Positions 21,490 through 34,000 of a stretch of DNA of 64,000 nucleotides are shown piece after piece; the stretch's first letter is position 1, and the number at the start of each line of letters is the position of its first letter. This DNA comes from Neoarius graeffei. Its lineage: Eukaryota; Chordata; Actinopteri; Siluriformes; Ariidae. The stretch lies in assembly GCF_027579695.1 (NCBI RefSeq), contig NC_083582.1, positions 35,907,964 to 35,971,963 of the forward strand, written 5' to 3'. A model generated the notes under the pieces. The model made no database searches, was not told the DNA's origin, and saw only the letters and a list, made by a program, of their open reading frames with translations. Both the position numbers and the translations under genes were made by a program.

Positions 21490-21977
21490 TTAGTCATCCA
21501 GTATCTGCTGCAGCACCTTGAGCAGGTTCTTCAGGCCGTAGATGTAGCCGTGGTCGTGGACCTCACTGGGGAAGACGTGGGCAAAGTCGATCATTCGGAC
21601 CTCCACCTCGGGCATCTCCTCCATTTCCTGCTCGCCGGGATCCGGCTGGGTGAGGCCGTGCCACGCGCTGTTGTCCTGCTTGCTTGGATGGTGGCTCTGC
21701 ATGCAGCCTTTCTTGTGCAGGGAGTACATGGTGGACAGGCTCTGCTCGATGTTGTTGTTGTACTCCAGAACCCCTTCGTGCTTCTGCAGACTCCGGGTGC
21801 TGGATTTCTCCTGCGAGGTCATGGGAAGCCCCTCGTAGACAAAGAGCAGAGAGCTGGCGTAAAAGTTCAACTGGCTCTGGTTCTCAAACCAACGGAGGAC
21901 ACTCTTGACTTTGGCGATGCTGGCAGCGATGACATCACGGCGGAGGAGGTCACCATTGTAGAAGAACTTGCAGAGTC
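21490..21977 (-). CDS. ipmk: ipmk terminal coding exon
   Basis: Follows acceptor CTCAATACAG. The first two bases complete a glycine codon (KD-G). It encodes LCKFFYNGDLLRRDVIAAS, NFYASSLLFVYEG, a low-conservation insert around KHEGVLEYNNN, then MIDFAHVFPS and YIYGLKNLLKVLQQILDD, stop. It contains the catalytic aspartate of the DFAH block and the C-terminal helix. GC content and codon use are clearly higher than the surrounding intron. Confidence 0.97.
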
Positions 21978-24900
21978 CTGTATTGAGGAGAGTGGCAGTT
22001 AGGGCAGGGAGAAATAACCTGTTCACCTGAGCTCGTGTCTATGATTGGACTGGCTCGATACATCCAGAGAGCAGGCTTTGAAAGGAAAACTCCACTCTGA
22101 AACATACTGCAGAGTATTATACTGAAATTTGTTGGTTGGGACTGGACTTTTTGCACTGACAGCACAGGGGGACATCGCTCAGGGCTCCCGCTGGCGCTAG
22201 TCACACTCGTCATTGACGAACATAATCCATCAGTGACGAAGAGAAAATTACGAGCAGTCAGTTATCGCTGCGACAAATGCATGTCAACTTTCACATTAAA
22301 TCACAAGTCATCTTTTATAGAAATCCCTCCATTTGCCAAAATCCAACTGCGGTGAAGAGACAGCGGGAGGCCAGAGTGTAAACAACGAGCACGTGCTTGT
22401 GACCAATAAAAATTGACTACACAATGACCAAATGAGTGCCAAGCTTTTGACAAATCGCAGTGAGTCTTAATCGGCCTGGCATGGTGGTCTAATTATCTCT
22501 GCGTGAGCCAAATAACGGCGCAGTCTAAACTGATTACGTTTTTTGAGTGAGCTTCAAGCACTGAAGAGGATTTAAGGGCTCAAACAGCCACGGAGGAGGC
22601 ACACTCAGAGCCCCGATCGTCCCCGAGCACATCAGACAGTAGCAGTAATACAGGGGGCGGTTAAACCCCCCGGCAAGAGACTGAAGGGAGCCGTGTTTCG
22701 CACAGCATGGTGTGTTGCGTTCCCGTGGTTAACGTACGATTTTTTTTATTTTTTAAAAAGTGGTGTCATTCTGTGTTCGGTTCGTAAATCAAACAGGAAA
22801 TTCTGATTCCTTCACTGTTGGTTGGTCCAAGACTCTTCTTGAATATGTTCAATTGTAAATCAAGTTGTGTGTTGAAGTAAAGGCTAAAGGGAGTCCTAAT
22901 ATCTCTTGAATAATTCCCTGCTAAAATAACCTTCAGTAAGCTCAAACTAAAGAGGTTTATTTTAGCTTGATGGTGCACAGGGTGCCCAAAACCAAGTCTC
23001 TTATTCAAGGCTGGAGTGAAGCCCAAATTTTATATGGAATGGAGAGGCTGAGCTGTATCTGTACAAATAGCTGAATTGTGCCAGTTTGGTTTGTATAAAC
23101 CTGTATCAAGTCGACTTTTAAGTCGGTAACTAAGGGGAAAAAAAAAAAAGACTAATAGGGTGTTCACAAGGGCGGCACGGTGGTGTAGTGGTTAGCGCTG
23201 TCGCCTCACAGCAAGAAGGTCCTGGGTTCGAGCCCCGGGGCCGGCGAGGGCCTTTCTGTGCGGAGTTTGCATGTTCTCCCCGTGTCCGCGTGGGTTTCCT
23301 CCGGGTGCTCCGGTTTCCCCCACAGTCCAAAGACATGCAGGTTAGGTTAACTGGTGACTCTAAATTGACCGTAGGTGTGAATGTGAATGGTTGTTTGTGT
23401 CTATGTGTCAGCCCTGTGATGACCTGGCGACTTGTCCAGGGTGTACCCCGCCTTTCGCCCGTAGTCAGCTGGGATAGGCTCCAGCTTGCCTGCGACCCTG
23501 TAGAAGGATAAAGCGGCTAGAGATAATGAGATGAGATGAGGGTGTTCACACGGCACATATTTGCATCGATGCTGCACCGATGTATTTTGTTGCAATATAT
23601 CTTACACCAGTGTAAATTTTGCGCAGCGTTCACACATCACAAACCTGCTTACTAGAGAGAAGCGTGTTAGCACTGGTGCAGTTCCACTTGCGTTCACACG
23701 GCAGTTTCTGCGACCGTGCAATAGTAGCAAAAACTTTATTACTATCATTTCCTTTGATAGTAATAAAGTTTTGATATCATTTCCTTTTATTACCATCATT
23801 TCCTATCATTTGCGATAGTAATAATGCAGAAATTAAATATGCGCATGCGTGAAAATGTACTTCCTTTTCCCGGTTGTCATGGCATCACCAAGCGCCGGGA
23901 AAACAATGTGGATGAAGACACCAGTGTTGCCAGATATTGCTGATGTTTTCCATCCCAAAATATGTTCAAATCCGCCAAAACGCACTTAAAACTGCCCAAT
24001 CTGGCAACACTGGAAGACACGCAGTTCTGTTGTTGTTGATATTCGCCATTTTGGAAGCGCAAAATACCAGGATGCAAATTATGCAATGCTCGTATGTAAT
24101 CAGCTCTCCTCACGCGTAGCAAGTCTACCCCTGTAGCGTTCAGACGGCCCATTTTATATCGGTGCTGCCCCGCAAACTAGCATTTACTCCAGAGTAAATT
24201 TCTTAAACCACCTCCCGAGCAGGGTTAGATTTGCACCAGTTTAAGCAGCTTTCAGGGGCGACACCGGTATAACTTTGTACCGTGTGAACGCTCTACCGGG
24301 GCAGCCCCGGTGCTACACCGGAGTAAAAGTTGCAGTGTGAACACCCCTTAAGTGAAGAAAAAAAAAAAAAAAAAAAAAGTGTGAATATTTCTTTGACTTG
24401 ATTTTTCAAGGAAAAAGGTGGAGAATATTTTGCAGAACCCAGGGGGAACGCTGATCGCTATCGCACATGCAAATCATAAGTGATCACAGTCAGCTTTCAC
24501 TGTTGATGCCTAAAAATAAAAGAGCAAGAGCTTCTTTTCCTCACTCGCCATTTTTCAGCACCATATTAACGATAATTAAGTCAGGACGAGAGCAAAGTTC
24601 CAGGACGCAATGCAGCTACATGGCACACTTGCACCTAATTACACCAGGCACTCAGGATGGCTAGTAGTGATTTATTAACCGACAGCACGATGGCGAGGAC
24701 ACTGGGATTTGCCTAAAAGCTGAAGCACTTAGAAGCTGATCAGTGTAGCAAAGTGTACTTTTAAGTAGAGATGAAGTGAGGGCTACATTCCTATTGGCCA
24801 ATGTGGCTGAACGGCATTGTGGGTAATGGAGGAACAGCATTGACCATGCGAGTCATAATCGGGGTTTATTTTTCCCCTTTAAAAAGCATGAGAATACATT

Positions 24901-25032
24901 ATAAACACATTAAAGGTGGTGCACGGTTTAAAATCTTACCATCTTTGATAGTATCCTTCATGAGACCCCTTCCATAATGCTGGTCATAAGTGTCAAAGCT
25001 GTCCAAGCCCACGTTGTACACCTATACAATAG

Positions 25033-25084
<52 letters not shown>

Positions 25085-28000
25085 AAATCACATCTGTGGT
25101 TGCAAATGGTTTTATTAGAGGCTGTGAGCTCCCTCTAGTGGAAGCAAAAGGATATAAACACTAGTTACTCAATTAAATGAATAAGCAAGCAGAGAATATT
25201 GAATTCCTGTTAAATGTCCAGGAAGGAGTCAATTTAATATTGATGCTCTGCAAGTCTCGGTCTGTTAAGAGACAAGGTAAAATTTCTGGACCATCAACCA
25301 AATGAGTAGTGTAATTACTAGTAATAGCTCATTTTGCTCGGAAATGAGGCTTAACCGCTTCAAGCTTAAACTGCTTTTTTCCCCATGATCCCTGCCAAAG
25401 AACAAAACCACTTGAGACAAGATGAAAGCCTTCACACACTGGAGCAAAGCCATATGTCTTGCCATGACATTAAATGACATCATTCACAAGTCTTTCCTTT
25501 TACATACAGTGCCCTCCAAAATTACTGGCACCCCTTGGAAAGATTAGTAAAAAGAGTTGGGGGGGGGGGAAATCCACCTTTTGGTGAGGTCCTTTCATCT
25601 CACACTGAGAATAAAAGGTTGGAGATGCAGAGCAGGGCGTCCGAGACCGTTCCTCTTTACACAATCTCTCCATATCATCCAGGGTCCTCGGCCCTCTCTT
25701 GCGCTCTCTCCTCTTCAGCTCAGCCCACAGGGGTTCAGGTCAGGGGACTGAGATGGCCAGGGCAGAAGCTTGATTCTGTGCTCAGTGAGCCATTTTAGTG
25801 TTGGACATATGCTTCGGATCATTGTCCTGCTAGAAGATCCAATGACGACCCAGTTTTAGTTTCCTCCCAGAAGCAGCTAGATTTTGATTTAAAACGTCCT
25901 GGTGTTTCATGGAGTCCATGATGCCATGCACCCTAACAAGGTTTCCAGGGCCTTTGGAGGAAAAACAGCCCCAAACATCACAGAACCGCCACCATATTTT
26001 ACAGCTGGGATCGGGTTCTTTTCATTATAGCCATCCTTCTTTTTACACCAAACCCACCTTAAGTGTTTATTGCCAAAAAGATCCATTTTTGTTTCATCAG
26101 ACCAGAGAACACTGTTCCAGTCAGAGCGGTCATAGTGTTTCGCAAACTTCAGCCACTTATGTTTGTGGTTAACTGGCAGAAAATACTTTTTCCTGGCAAA
26201 CCTTCTAAATAATCTGTTGGCATGGAGGTGGAGTCTGATGGTGGTTTTGGAGACTTGGAAACCAAGATTTTACTTTTTCTTGTAATTCACCAGTGAGCCT
26301 TGGATTTTTTTTGCCTCTCTTACCCTCCTCCTCACTGTATGAGGGAGCAAAATAAACTTGGTTCCTCTTCCAGACAAGTTTGTAACAGTTCCAGTTGGTG
26401 TCCACTTTATTATTGCTCGAACAGTAGAAACGGACATTTTAAGGCAAGTAGCTATTTTTATAACCGTTCCTTGACTTATGAAGGTCAGCACATTTCTCCC
26501 TCATTTGGTTCATGTGTTCTCTTATCTTTCCCATGCTGATGGATGACTAAGGGAATTAGGCCTCTGTCTCACCTCATATTTGAACCCCAGTTAATCAAGA
26601 AGTCATGGATGACAGCTTGAGAATTCCTACACACTCCAATCAACTCAAAAATACTGTACAATTTAAATGGGAACCCTGCTTCAGTTACACTGTGTTCACC
26701 ATCATTTCCAGGGTTGCCAATAATACAGAGTGTTTCAAAAAAAAAAAAGTGATATCATTTCACAATCTAATAACTTGGCCAATTCTCCTTCAATTGACCT
26801 CAAATTTAACAGCATGTTTTTTGTTTTTGTCTTTTTAGGTATAGAAATACCATTCAATGGAAAAGAAAAAGCGTTGCATGTGTTCGAGGACGCTTGAACA
26901 CAGTCGAACAAGACTGTGCAGCGTGCATTTAAGAGAGAACTCTCTAAAAATGCACTGTTACCAAAGACATGTTGCAGCGTGTTTGGCAGGAGCTGGACTC
27001 CCGACTTGACGCGTCTCTGTGTCTCAGGCGGCATGCATATTGAAAATTTGTGAAATCGTTCATGGAATCCACAGACCTTTGAATTTCTCATTCAAATTAT
27101 GAGGAATAAAGCTTGTATTGCTCAACATTAAGCCTGTTCAGTTTCATTTGCCTAGACTATGTAGCTTCTGGGATATTTACATCTCAAATATCAAATTTTT
27201 TTTGAAAAAACACCCTGTAGTGGGACATGTGTTTTTGTTGAAAATAATTATTTCTTGAGAGCTTTGTTTTTCCCCCTCTCAATACATTTATTTCAATTAA
27301 AGGCTGGATTTTTCTCATGTTTTCAGTGCAAGACGAAACGACTTCACCAAAAGGTGGATTATAATAATAATTTTAGCTTTTGGAACTGGCTGAGCATCAG
27401 TATTCTGTATGAATGCATGTGTTATCAGCCTGACAGGATGAAATAATTAATTAAATAATTATAATAATCATATATATAAATTAAAAAAAAAAAAAAAAAC
27501 CCGCACACAACACACACACACAGGGCGGCACGGTGGTGTAGTGGTTAGTGCTGTCGCCTCACAGCAAGAAGGTCCAGGTTCGAGGCCGGCGAGGGCCTTT
27601 CTGTGTGGAGTTTGCATGTTCTCCCCGTGTCCGCGTGGGTTTCCTCCCCCACAGTCCAAAGACATGCAGGTTAGGTTAACTGGTGACTCTAAATTGACCG
27701 TAGGTGTGAATGTGAGTGTGAATGGTTGTCTGTGTCTATGCCCATGTTTACATTAGACCGTATCAGCGGATCATCAGATTAACGTTTTTAAAACGATTAG
27801 TGTGCACACAGCAACACCAATACACAATTTGCGTGCACACAGCAACACCAATACACGGATACGCTCGGCTCCGCAGGCATCCTGCGTTCCAAATCACTCC
27901 ACCCTGAACAGCGAGTGCCCTCTGGAGGGTGCGCAGTCCGGCCTTGCGCAGCTCACAGAGCATGCGAGTGAAGTGCACGAGCCACGATTCGGGACTGAGC

Positions 28001-31000
28001 CGCTGTGTGTGTGATCCCAGCGCATATCACTTACCACTTGCAAGTGGAAGGATGGCAAGCCTAAAGACAATCATAACTACACAATGGGCAGTATTTGCAT
28101 CAGTATTTGCAGTATTTTCATACTTTTATACTCTTTAATGAAAGGTGATACAAGGCGGAAGTCCGCGCCGTTTTTCAGCAGTTGCGTCACATGACCAACG
28201 CCAGCGAATCAGGAAGGTGGATGTCACAGTGACGTTGTCCAATGACGACGCCGGCTAGAGCTCAGCACAGCGTATCCGCGTATTCTCAATGTTTACACAG
28301 CACCGGAGCTGACACGATCTGGATTGAATACGTGGACCCTGGCGGATTCCCGTTTCCCGGCGTTTCCAGGCGGTTTAATGTAAACGGACAGTGCATCCGC
28401 GAAGAAAACGAGACAGATACGGTCTAATGTAAACTTGGCCTTAGTGTCAGCCCTGTGATGACCTGGCGACTTGTCCAGGGTGTACCCCGCCTTTCACCCG
28501 TAGTCAGCTGGGATAGGCTCCAGCTTGCCTGCGACCCTGTAGAACAGGATAAAGCGGCTAGAGATAAGGAGATGAAACCACACACCCCAGATTCATATTG
28601 CTATTAATGTGATTCTTTACATCAGACCTAGTACAATACTAACCTGTCGGTACATTCATATGTCACGCTTTAACAGAGCCACTTCATTGTGCGTTACTGT
28701 GAGAATGACAGGCAACCCATATGCGCACGTAACCTGTCGGACGAGCTCTGAAGCTTCAAGTACACATTTCCTCTTAGGATATTAAAAATGGCTCAGCCTC
28801 AGCCCCACATAACTGCGATGGCTGTTGTGTAAACTTCATGATGGATTTCAGATAAGGACAAAAGAGCCTCGAGGCAAGTCTGTGGAGACTGACGAGGACT
28901 CTAGGGGAGGTGAAGGTTGATTAAAGAGATCATTCAGGCAGGCCTGAGAGACAAGTTCATCCTGTCAGGCTGATAGCACACGCATTCATACAGAATACCG
29001 ATGCTCAGCCAGTTCCAAAAGCTAAAAAATTCCCTCGCCTTTCAATGATAACTAACAAACATTTATTTAAAAAAAAAAAAAAAAAACTCTCTTCTCAAAA
29101 GAAAGATCTGTTTACAAGAGGATGCATAATTTATTGGCCCATTACTCAAAGCACAGAGCTGAGTTGGATGACTTGTACATGTTCTGCACCACGTAATGCT
29201 GAGACGCTGTAGGACTCAAATGGCGGACCATGGTCCGGATGCAGCTCCAGAAAACTAGGGCTACAACTAACAAATGAAATAACATATGGAACATATATAG
29301 AATTATGCAGTTAAAAAAAAAAAAAAATTTGATTCTTCAAAGTAGCCAGTGTTTACCTTGATGATGCTTTACACACTATCGACATTATCTTAACCAGCTT
29401 CATGAGGTAGTCACCTGGAATGCTTTTCAATTAACAGGTTTACCTCGTCAAAAGTTAATTAGTGGACGAGTTTCTTGCCTTCTTCGACCCTGTGTCTGAA
29501 ATCACTCACGACTCACTATATAGTGGACTATATAGCGAGTTCGCCATTTTGTAGTGCTGGCTGAAAGTATAGTGAAAATTACTACATCCTATATAGTGCA
29601 CTCAAAGCATCCCACAATGCATCATGAAAAGTAGTGTACAACCGATGGTCACTAACCAAGCAATATATCCCATCATGCATTGTGGTCGCGCTAAAAGAGG
29701 GAAAAATGAAAAGGGGGGGGGACTGGGCTGGACGGAGGAAGAAACGCATTATAAAACAGACAGACATTCAAGTACAATTAAAAATAGAGGATAGAAAATA
29801 AGCTAAAATAGAATAAGTCAGATAAAATACAAGAATAAAAGTTACACTACGTTCACACTGCAGGCTGAAGTGACTCGAATCCAATTTTTTTCGCCCATAT
29901 GTGACCTGTACCCGATCTTTTATTGACAATATGAACGACACAGATCCGATTTTTTCAAATCCGACCCAGGCCGTTTGGATATGTGGTCCTAATTCCGATT
30001 CCTATCCGATCTTTTCATACGCGACTTCAGTCTGAACCGCCAGGTCGCATTCATCCGACTTACACGTCATCAACAAGCCACAAACATCACTATTCTGCGC
30101 TGAAGTAGGCGGCGGGTCTCTCAAAAAAAGTTACAACATGGCTTTGATGTTCCTTTGAACGGAGGTTGCAGTCACTACCCCGCAGAACGCCTGAGCCAAA
30201 ACCCTTGCCCTCTTCCTTCTCGACCTCCTCCTTAACATCAGGCTATTGTGCATGTTCTGGCTCCGTCGCAACAACAACTGCATCATCGCCAGGTACTCCA
30301 TGCTGGCTACTGTCATACACAGGAAACTTTAGGTTACTTCCGTAAACACTGGCCATGCTCACTGCGTGTGACGTCGTCGTATCCTGCAATGCGCATGCGG
30401 AACACTTATGCCGCTTTTCCACTACAAACGCGGCTGAGCCGTGCCGTGCCGAGTCGAGCTGAGTCGAGCTGAGCGGGGCTGTTGGAGTTGCATTTCGACT
30501 ACAACCGCGCTGAACCGTGCTGGCTGGAAGTGGGTGGACACATTGGGTGGAGTTAGCGAAAGTGGGTGGACGTCACGTGATGCCGTTAAGCAGCGCAAAC
30601 AGTGACATCAGTGACAGTGGCGGAACAAGTCAGAGCCGGGCCGGGGGCGGGGCAAATGACCGGGCCCTTTATTAAAGCTTATCATAACATCATTTTAGGC
30701 TACAAAATGTCCGCAACTGCGATGTTTACCAATTTCAACACTACCGGGTGCAACTATTATTTAGTACATCAAGTCCTTCAAACGAACATGTAACTCAGAA
30801 ACAAAAAACATTAGGATACTGTACATGGCTCATAATAAAACATCAATAGCCTATACTGCGCACATTATTTGAAGGGCATACGAATGAGCGCTCAGAGGTT
30901 GCAACGCTGACAGGAAGAGTCAGAAATAAAAGGAGGGCGGTGCAAACCTCACTGAATGCACTGTGTTTACCAATTTCAACACTACGGGGTGCAACTATGT

Positions 31001-34000
31001 TAGTTTGTACATCAAGTCCTTCAGACGAACATGTAACTCAGAAACAAAAAAAAACATTAGGCGACATACTGTACATGGCTCATAATAAAACATCAATAGC
31101 CTACTGCGCGCATTATTTGAAGGGCATACGACGAGCCTTGCGCTCCGCGAACTCGTGCACGATGCTCTCACTGATTCAGTGAGCTTTTCAGCGGTAGTCT
31201 CACGACCCGAATAGTAAACAATAAACATGGAGGACATGGAGTCGTTAGTGTTGCTGGTCTCGGTGCTGTGGCTTGTTGTCACCGACAACGCGGACAGATA
31301 CTGGCAAGAGCGTATAGATGAGGCGAGGCGCATAAGGCTTCAGAAATTCTCGTAATTCGTAATTATTATTCTTCCGGGTTTGCGGTGTTTACAGATCCCA
31401 GCGCGCTCGCGGGGCGTGTGTGGGCATGTGAGGACACTCCTCCTCACCAATCAGTGCACAGGGGAGTGTCTGCTCACGCCCCCAACCTCAGTCGGCACGG
31501 TTTGGCTCGCTTCAGCCCCACTCCAAAATGGTGCGAGTTTTAGGCTACGTTTACATTACGTCGAATCAGCGGATCATCAGATTAACGTTCTTAAAACGAT
31601 TCGCGTTTACACTAAAACCGTTAGCCGTGCACACAGCAACACCAATACGCGGATACGCTCGGCTCCGCAGGCATCCTGCGCTCCAAATCACTCCGCCCTG
31701 AACAGCAAGTGCCCTCTGGAGGGTGTGCACTCCGGCCCTGCGCAGCTCACAGAGCGCGCGAGTGAAGTGAACAAGCCACGATTCGGGACTGAGCCGCTGT
31801 GTGTGAGATCCCAGCGCAGATCACTTACTACTTGCAAGTGGAAGGATGGCAAGCCTAAAGACAATCATAACTACACAATGGGCAGTATTTGCATCAGTAT
31901 TTGCAGTATTTTCATACTTTTATACTCTTTAATGAAAGGTGATACAAGGCGGAAGTCTGCGCCGTTTTTCAGCAGTCGCGTCACATGACCAACGCCAGCG
32001 AATCAGGAAGGTGGATGTCACAGTGACAGTGTCCAATGAGACGCCAGCTAGAGCTCAGCACAGCGTATTCGCGTATTCTCAATGTTTACACAGCACCGGA
32101 GCTGATACGATCTAGATTGAATACGTGGACGCTGGCGGATTCCCGTTTCCCCGCTTTTTCAGGGGGGTTAATGTAAACGGACAGTGCATCCACGAAGAAA
32201 ACGAGACAGATACGGTCTAGTGTAAACGTAGCCTTAGGGGCTAAGCAGGGCTGAAACGAGCTGAGTCGTGCTGGTTTTTGGTAGTCGAAACGCGAGCCGT
32301 GTCGGGCTGAAGTGAGCTGAAGCGAGCTGAAGTGAGCTGAAAAAGGGTAGTGGAAAAGGGCCATTAGGTCGCTTTTCGTCCATACTGAGGATCACATACA
32401 AGTCGCATATATTTGTTAATGTGAACGACCTCACAAAAAAATCGGATTTCACAAAAAAAAAAAAAACGGAATTGAGCATTAAGCCTTGCAGTGTGAACGT
32501 AGTGTAAGAGTGCAGAGTGAGGACTTAATCAAAAGCCTCAAATTTGATTTAATAAAAGGCAGCGATAAAGAAGAAAGTATTCAGCCTTGATTTTAAAAGA
32601 ACTGAAAGCTGCAGGTACTTTGTATTGATTAATGTGGAAAATACGCTCCGTATAATATGGATTTATCACAAAAATACATGTGCGTATTTATCATTTTGAA
32701 AACCCACCAGCCGACTGATCTGACACGTTTTAATTGTGCGACAGTAACGACGTAAAGAACAGCGTGGCGGAGGAGTGTCCGAAAGCGTTTTTTAATTTTA
32801 CCAATGAGCTCACTGTATAGTCCTCTATACAGTAATTCCTTATATAGTGAGTAGGGAGTAGTGAACGAGAGTGATTTCAGACACAGGGAATGTGTTTGAG
32901 ATCAAACAGTCCTATTTGAATTGCCCAACTGTAGTAATCCATATGTCAAGAACCACTCAACTAAGTAAAGAGAAATGACATCCATCATTACTTTCAGACA
33001 TGAAGTGCCTTATTTAATAAATTTCAGTAAATTAAACACTAGCTTAAAATCATTCAATTGCCATCACTGGAATAAGTGATTACTTCTACTGGTTCATTAG
33101 CTTGCTAGGCAAACGTTAGCTACACTGCCTCTGCTCCATCATTGATGTAAGCCATAAGGTCATGAAATACTTACTTAAACCCATCACCCCTCCTGGAGCA
33201 CAGGCCACCAACAACACTGCCACAGCTTCCCGTCCTGGGCCTTCCTTTTTCAGGACTTAAGTCTCTTGAGCTCTTGCTGATGTTTCTGGAGCAGGTAGAT
33301 TTTTACGGTATCGGGTTGCTAACCCTATACTCAATCCTTCTCCTTTCTCAGCCGTGCCTGGGACTGGCCATGGCGGAGTTGGTCATGCAATACTGAACTA
33401 AATTTGACTTCCTAAACCATCCAAGCTGGATAGTGTACAAACACTGGCTATTAAATAAACGAGAACTACTTGTTGTGAGACGAACGATTCCTCACTTCAA
33501 AAACGCAACTCATGCCGTGGGTTGAAACACATTTAAATAATTACGATTCTGAAGTAACTTTGGGGCGGCACGGTGGTGTAGTGGTTAGCGCTGTCGCCTC
33601 ACAGCAAGAAGGTCCGGGTTCGAGCCCCGGGGCCGGCGAGGGCCTTTCTGTGTGGAGTTTGCATGTTCTCCCTGTGTCCGCGTGGGTTTTCTCCGGGTGC
33701 TCCGGTTTCCCCCACAGTCCAAAGACATGCAGGTTAGGTTAACTGGTGACTCTAAATTGAGCGTAGGTGTGAATGTGAGTGTGAATGGTTGTCTGTGTCT
33801 ATGTGTCAGCCCTGTGATGACCTGGCGACTTGTCCAGGGTGTACCCCGCCTTTCACCCGTAGTCAGCTGGGATAGGCTCCAGCTTGCCTGCGACCCTGTA
33901 GAACAGGATAAAGCGGCTAGAGATAATGAGATGGGAAGTAACTTTTGAGATATAACTCAAAGATGTTTTCATTTCAGGTGTTCTCTTATTACCGTGGTGC

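Larger units (their letters stand above)
25507..27361 (-). mobile_element. Tc1-like transposon, 3' truncated, with nested MITE
   Basis: Left end CAGTGCCCTCCAAAATTACT after TA (25505-25506), the classic fish Tc1 terminus. Degenerate transposase sequence on minus (for example SVSTVRAIIKW around 26400-26490). A 490-bp element (26730-27218) interrupts it. The right terminal repeat is missing beyond 27361. Confidence 0.8.
27519..28574 (+). mobile_element. Mermaid-type SINE split by Harbinger-like MITE
   Basis: SINE head from about 27522 to 27739, MITE copy B, then SINE body and GATAAGGAGATG tail to 28574. The junction reads TGTCTAT | element | TTAGTGTCAG. Confidence 0.9.
30409..32364. mobile_element. 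PIF/Harbinger-like MITE (GCCGCTTTTCCACTAC family), copy 2 (level 3)
   Basis: Ends TGCCGCTTTTCCACTAC / GTAGTGGAAAAGGGCCA, flanked by TTA (30406-30408, 32365-32367). Relative to copy 1 it has gained about 570 bp (30614-31185) and MITE copy C. Confidence 0.85.
29845..32504. mobile_element. TA-site MITE with CACTACGTTCACACTGCA ends (level 2)
   Basis: Ends CACTACGTTCACACTGCAGG / GCCTTGCAGTGTGAACGTAGTG, flanked by TA (29843-29844, 32505-32506). Comparison with copy 1 of the host element (near 20938) confirms the empty site. Confidence 0.8.
29490..32886. mobile_element. Composite DNA element with CTGTGTCTGAAATCAC ends, copy 2
   Basis: Inverted relative to copy 1 (18071-21297). Terminal repeats CTGTGTCTGAAATCACTC / GAGTGATTTCAGACACAG. 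Split by the element 29845-32504, which contains two further levels of insertion. Confidence 0.8.

Noticed and set aside
21550..22002. 150-codon plus-strand frame
   Set aside because: Antisense shadow of the ipmk terminal exon, which matches IPMK and has splice sites.
30724..31133. CRISPR-like or satellite array
   Set aside because: Only two long imperfect repeats; no array of short repeats and spacers anywhere, and the DNA is vertebrate.
31380..31988. 202-codon open frame
   Set aside because: It runs across the junction of two different MITEs, so is a chimeric shadow frame.
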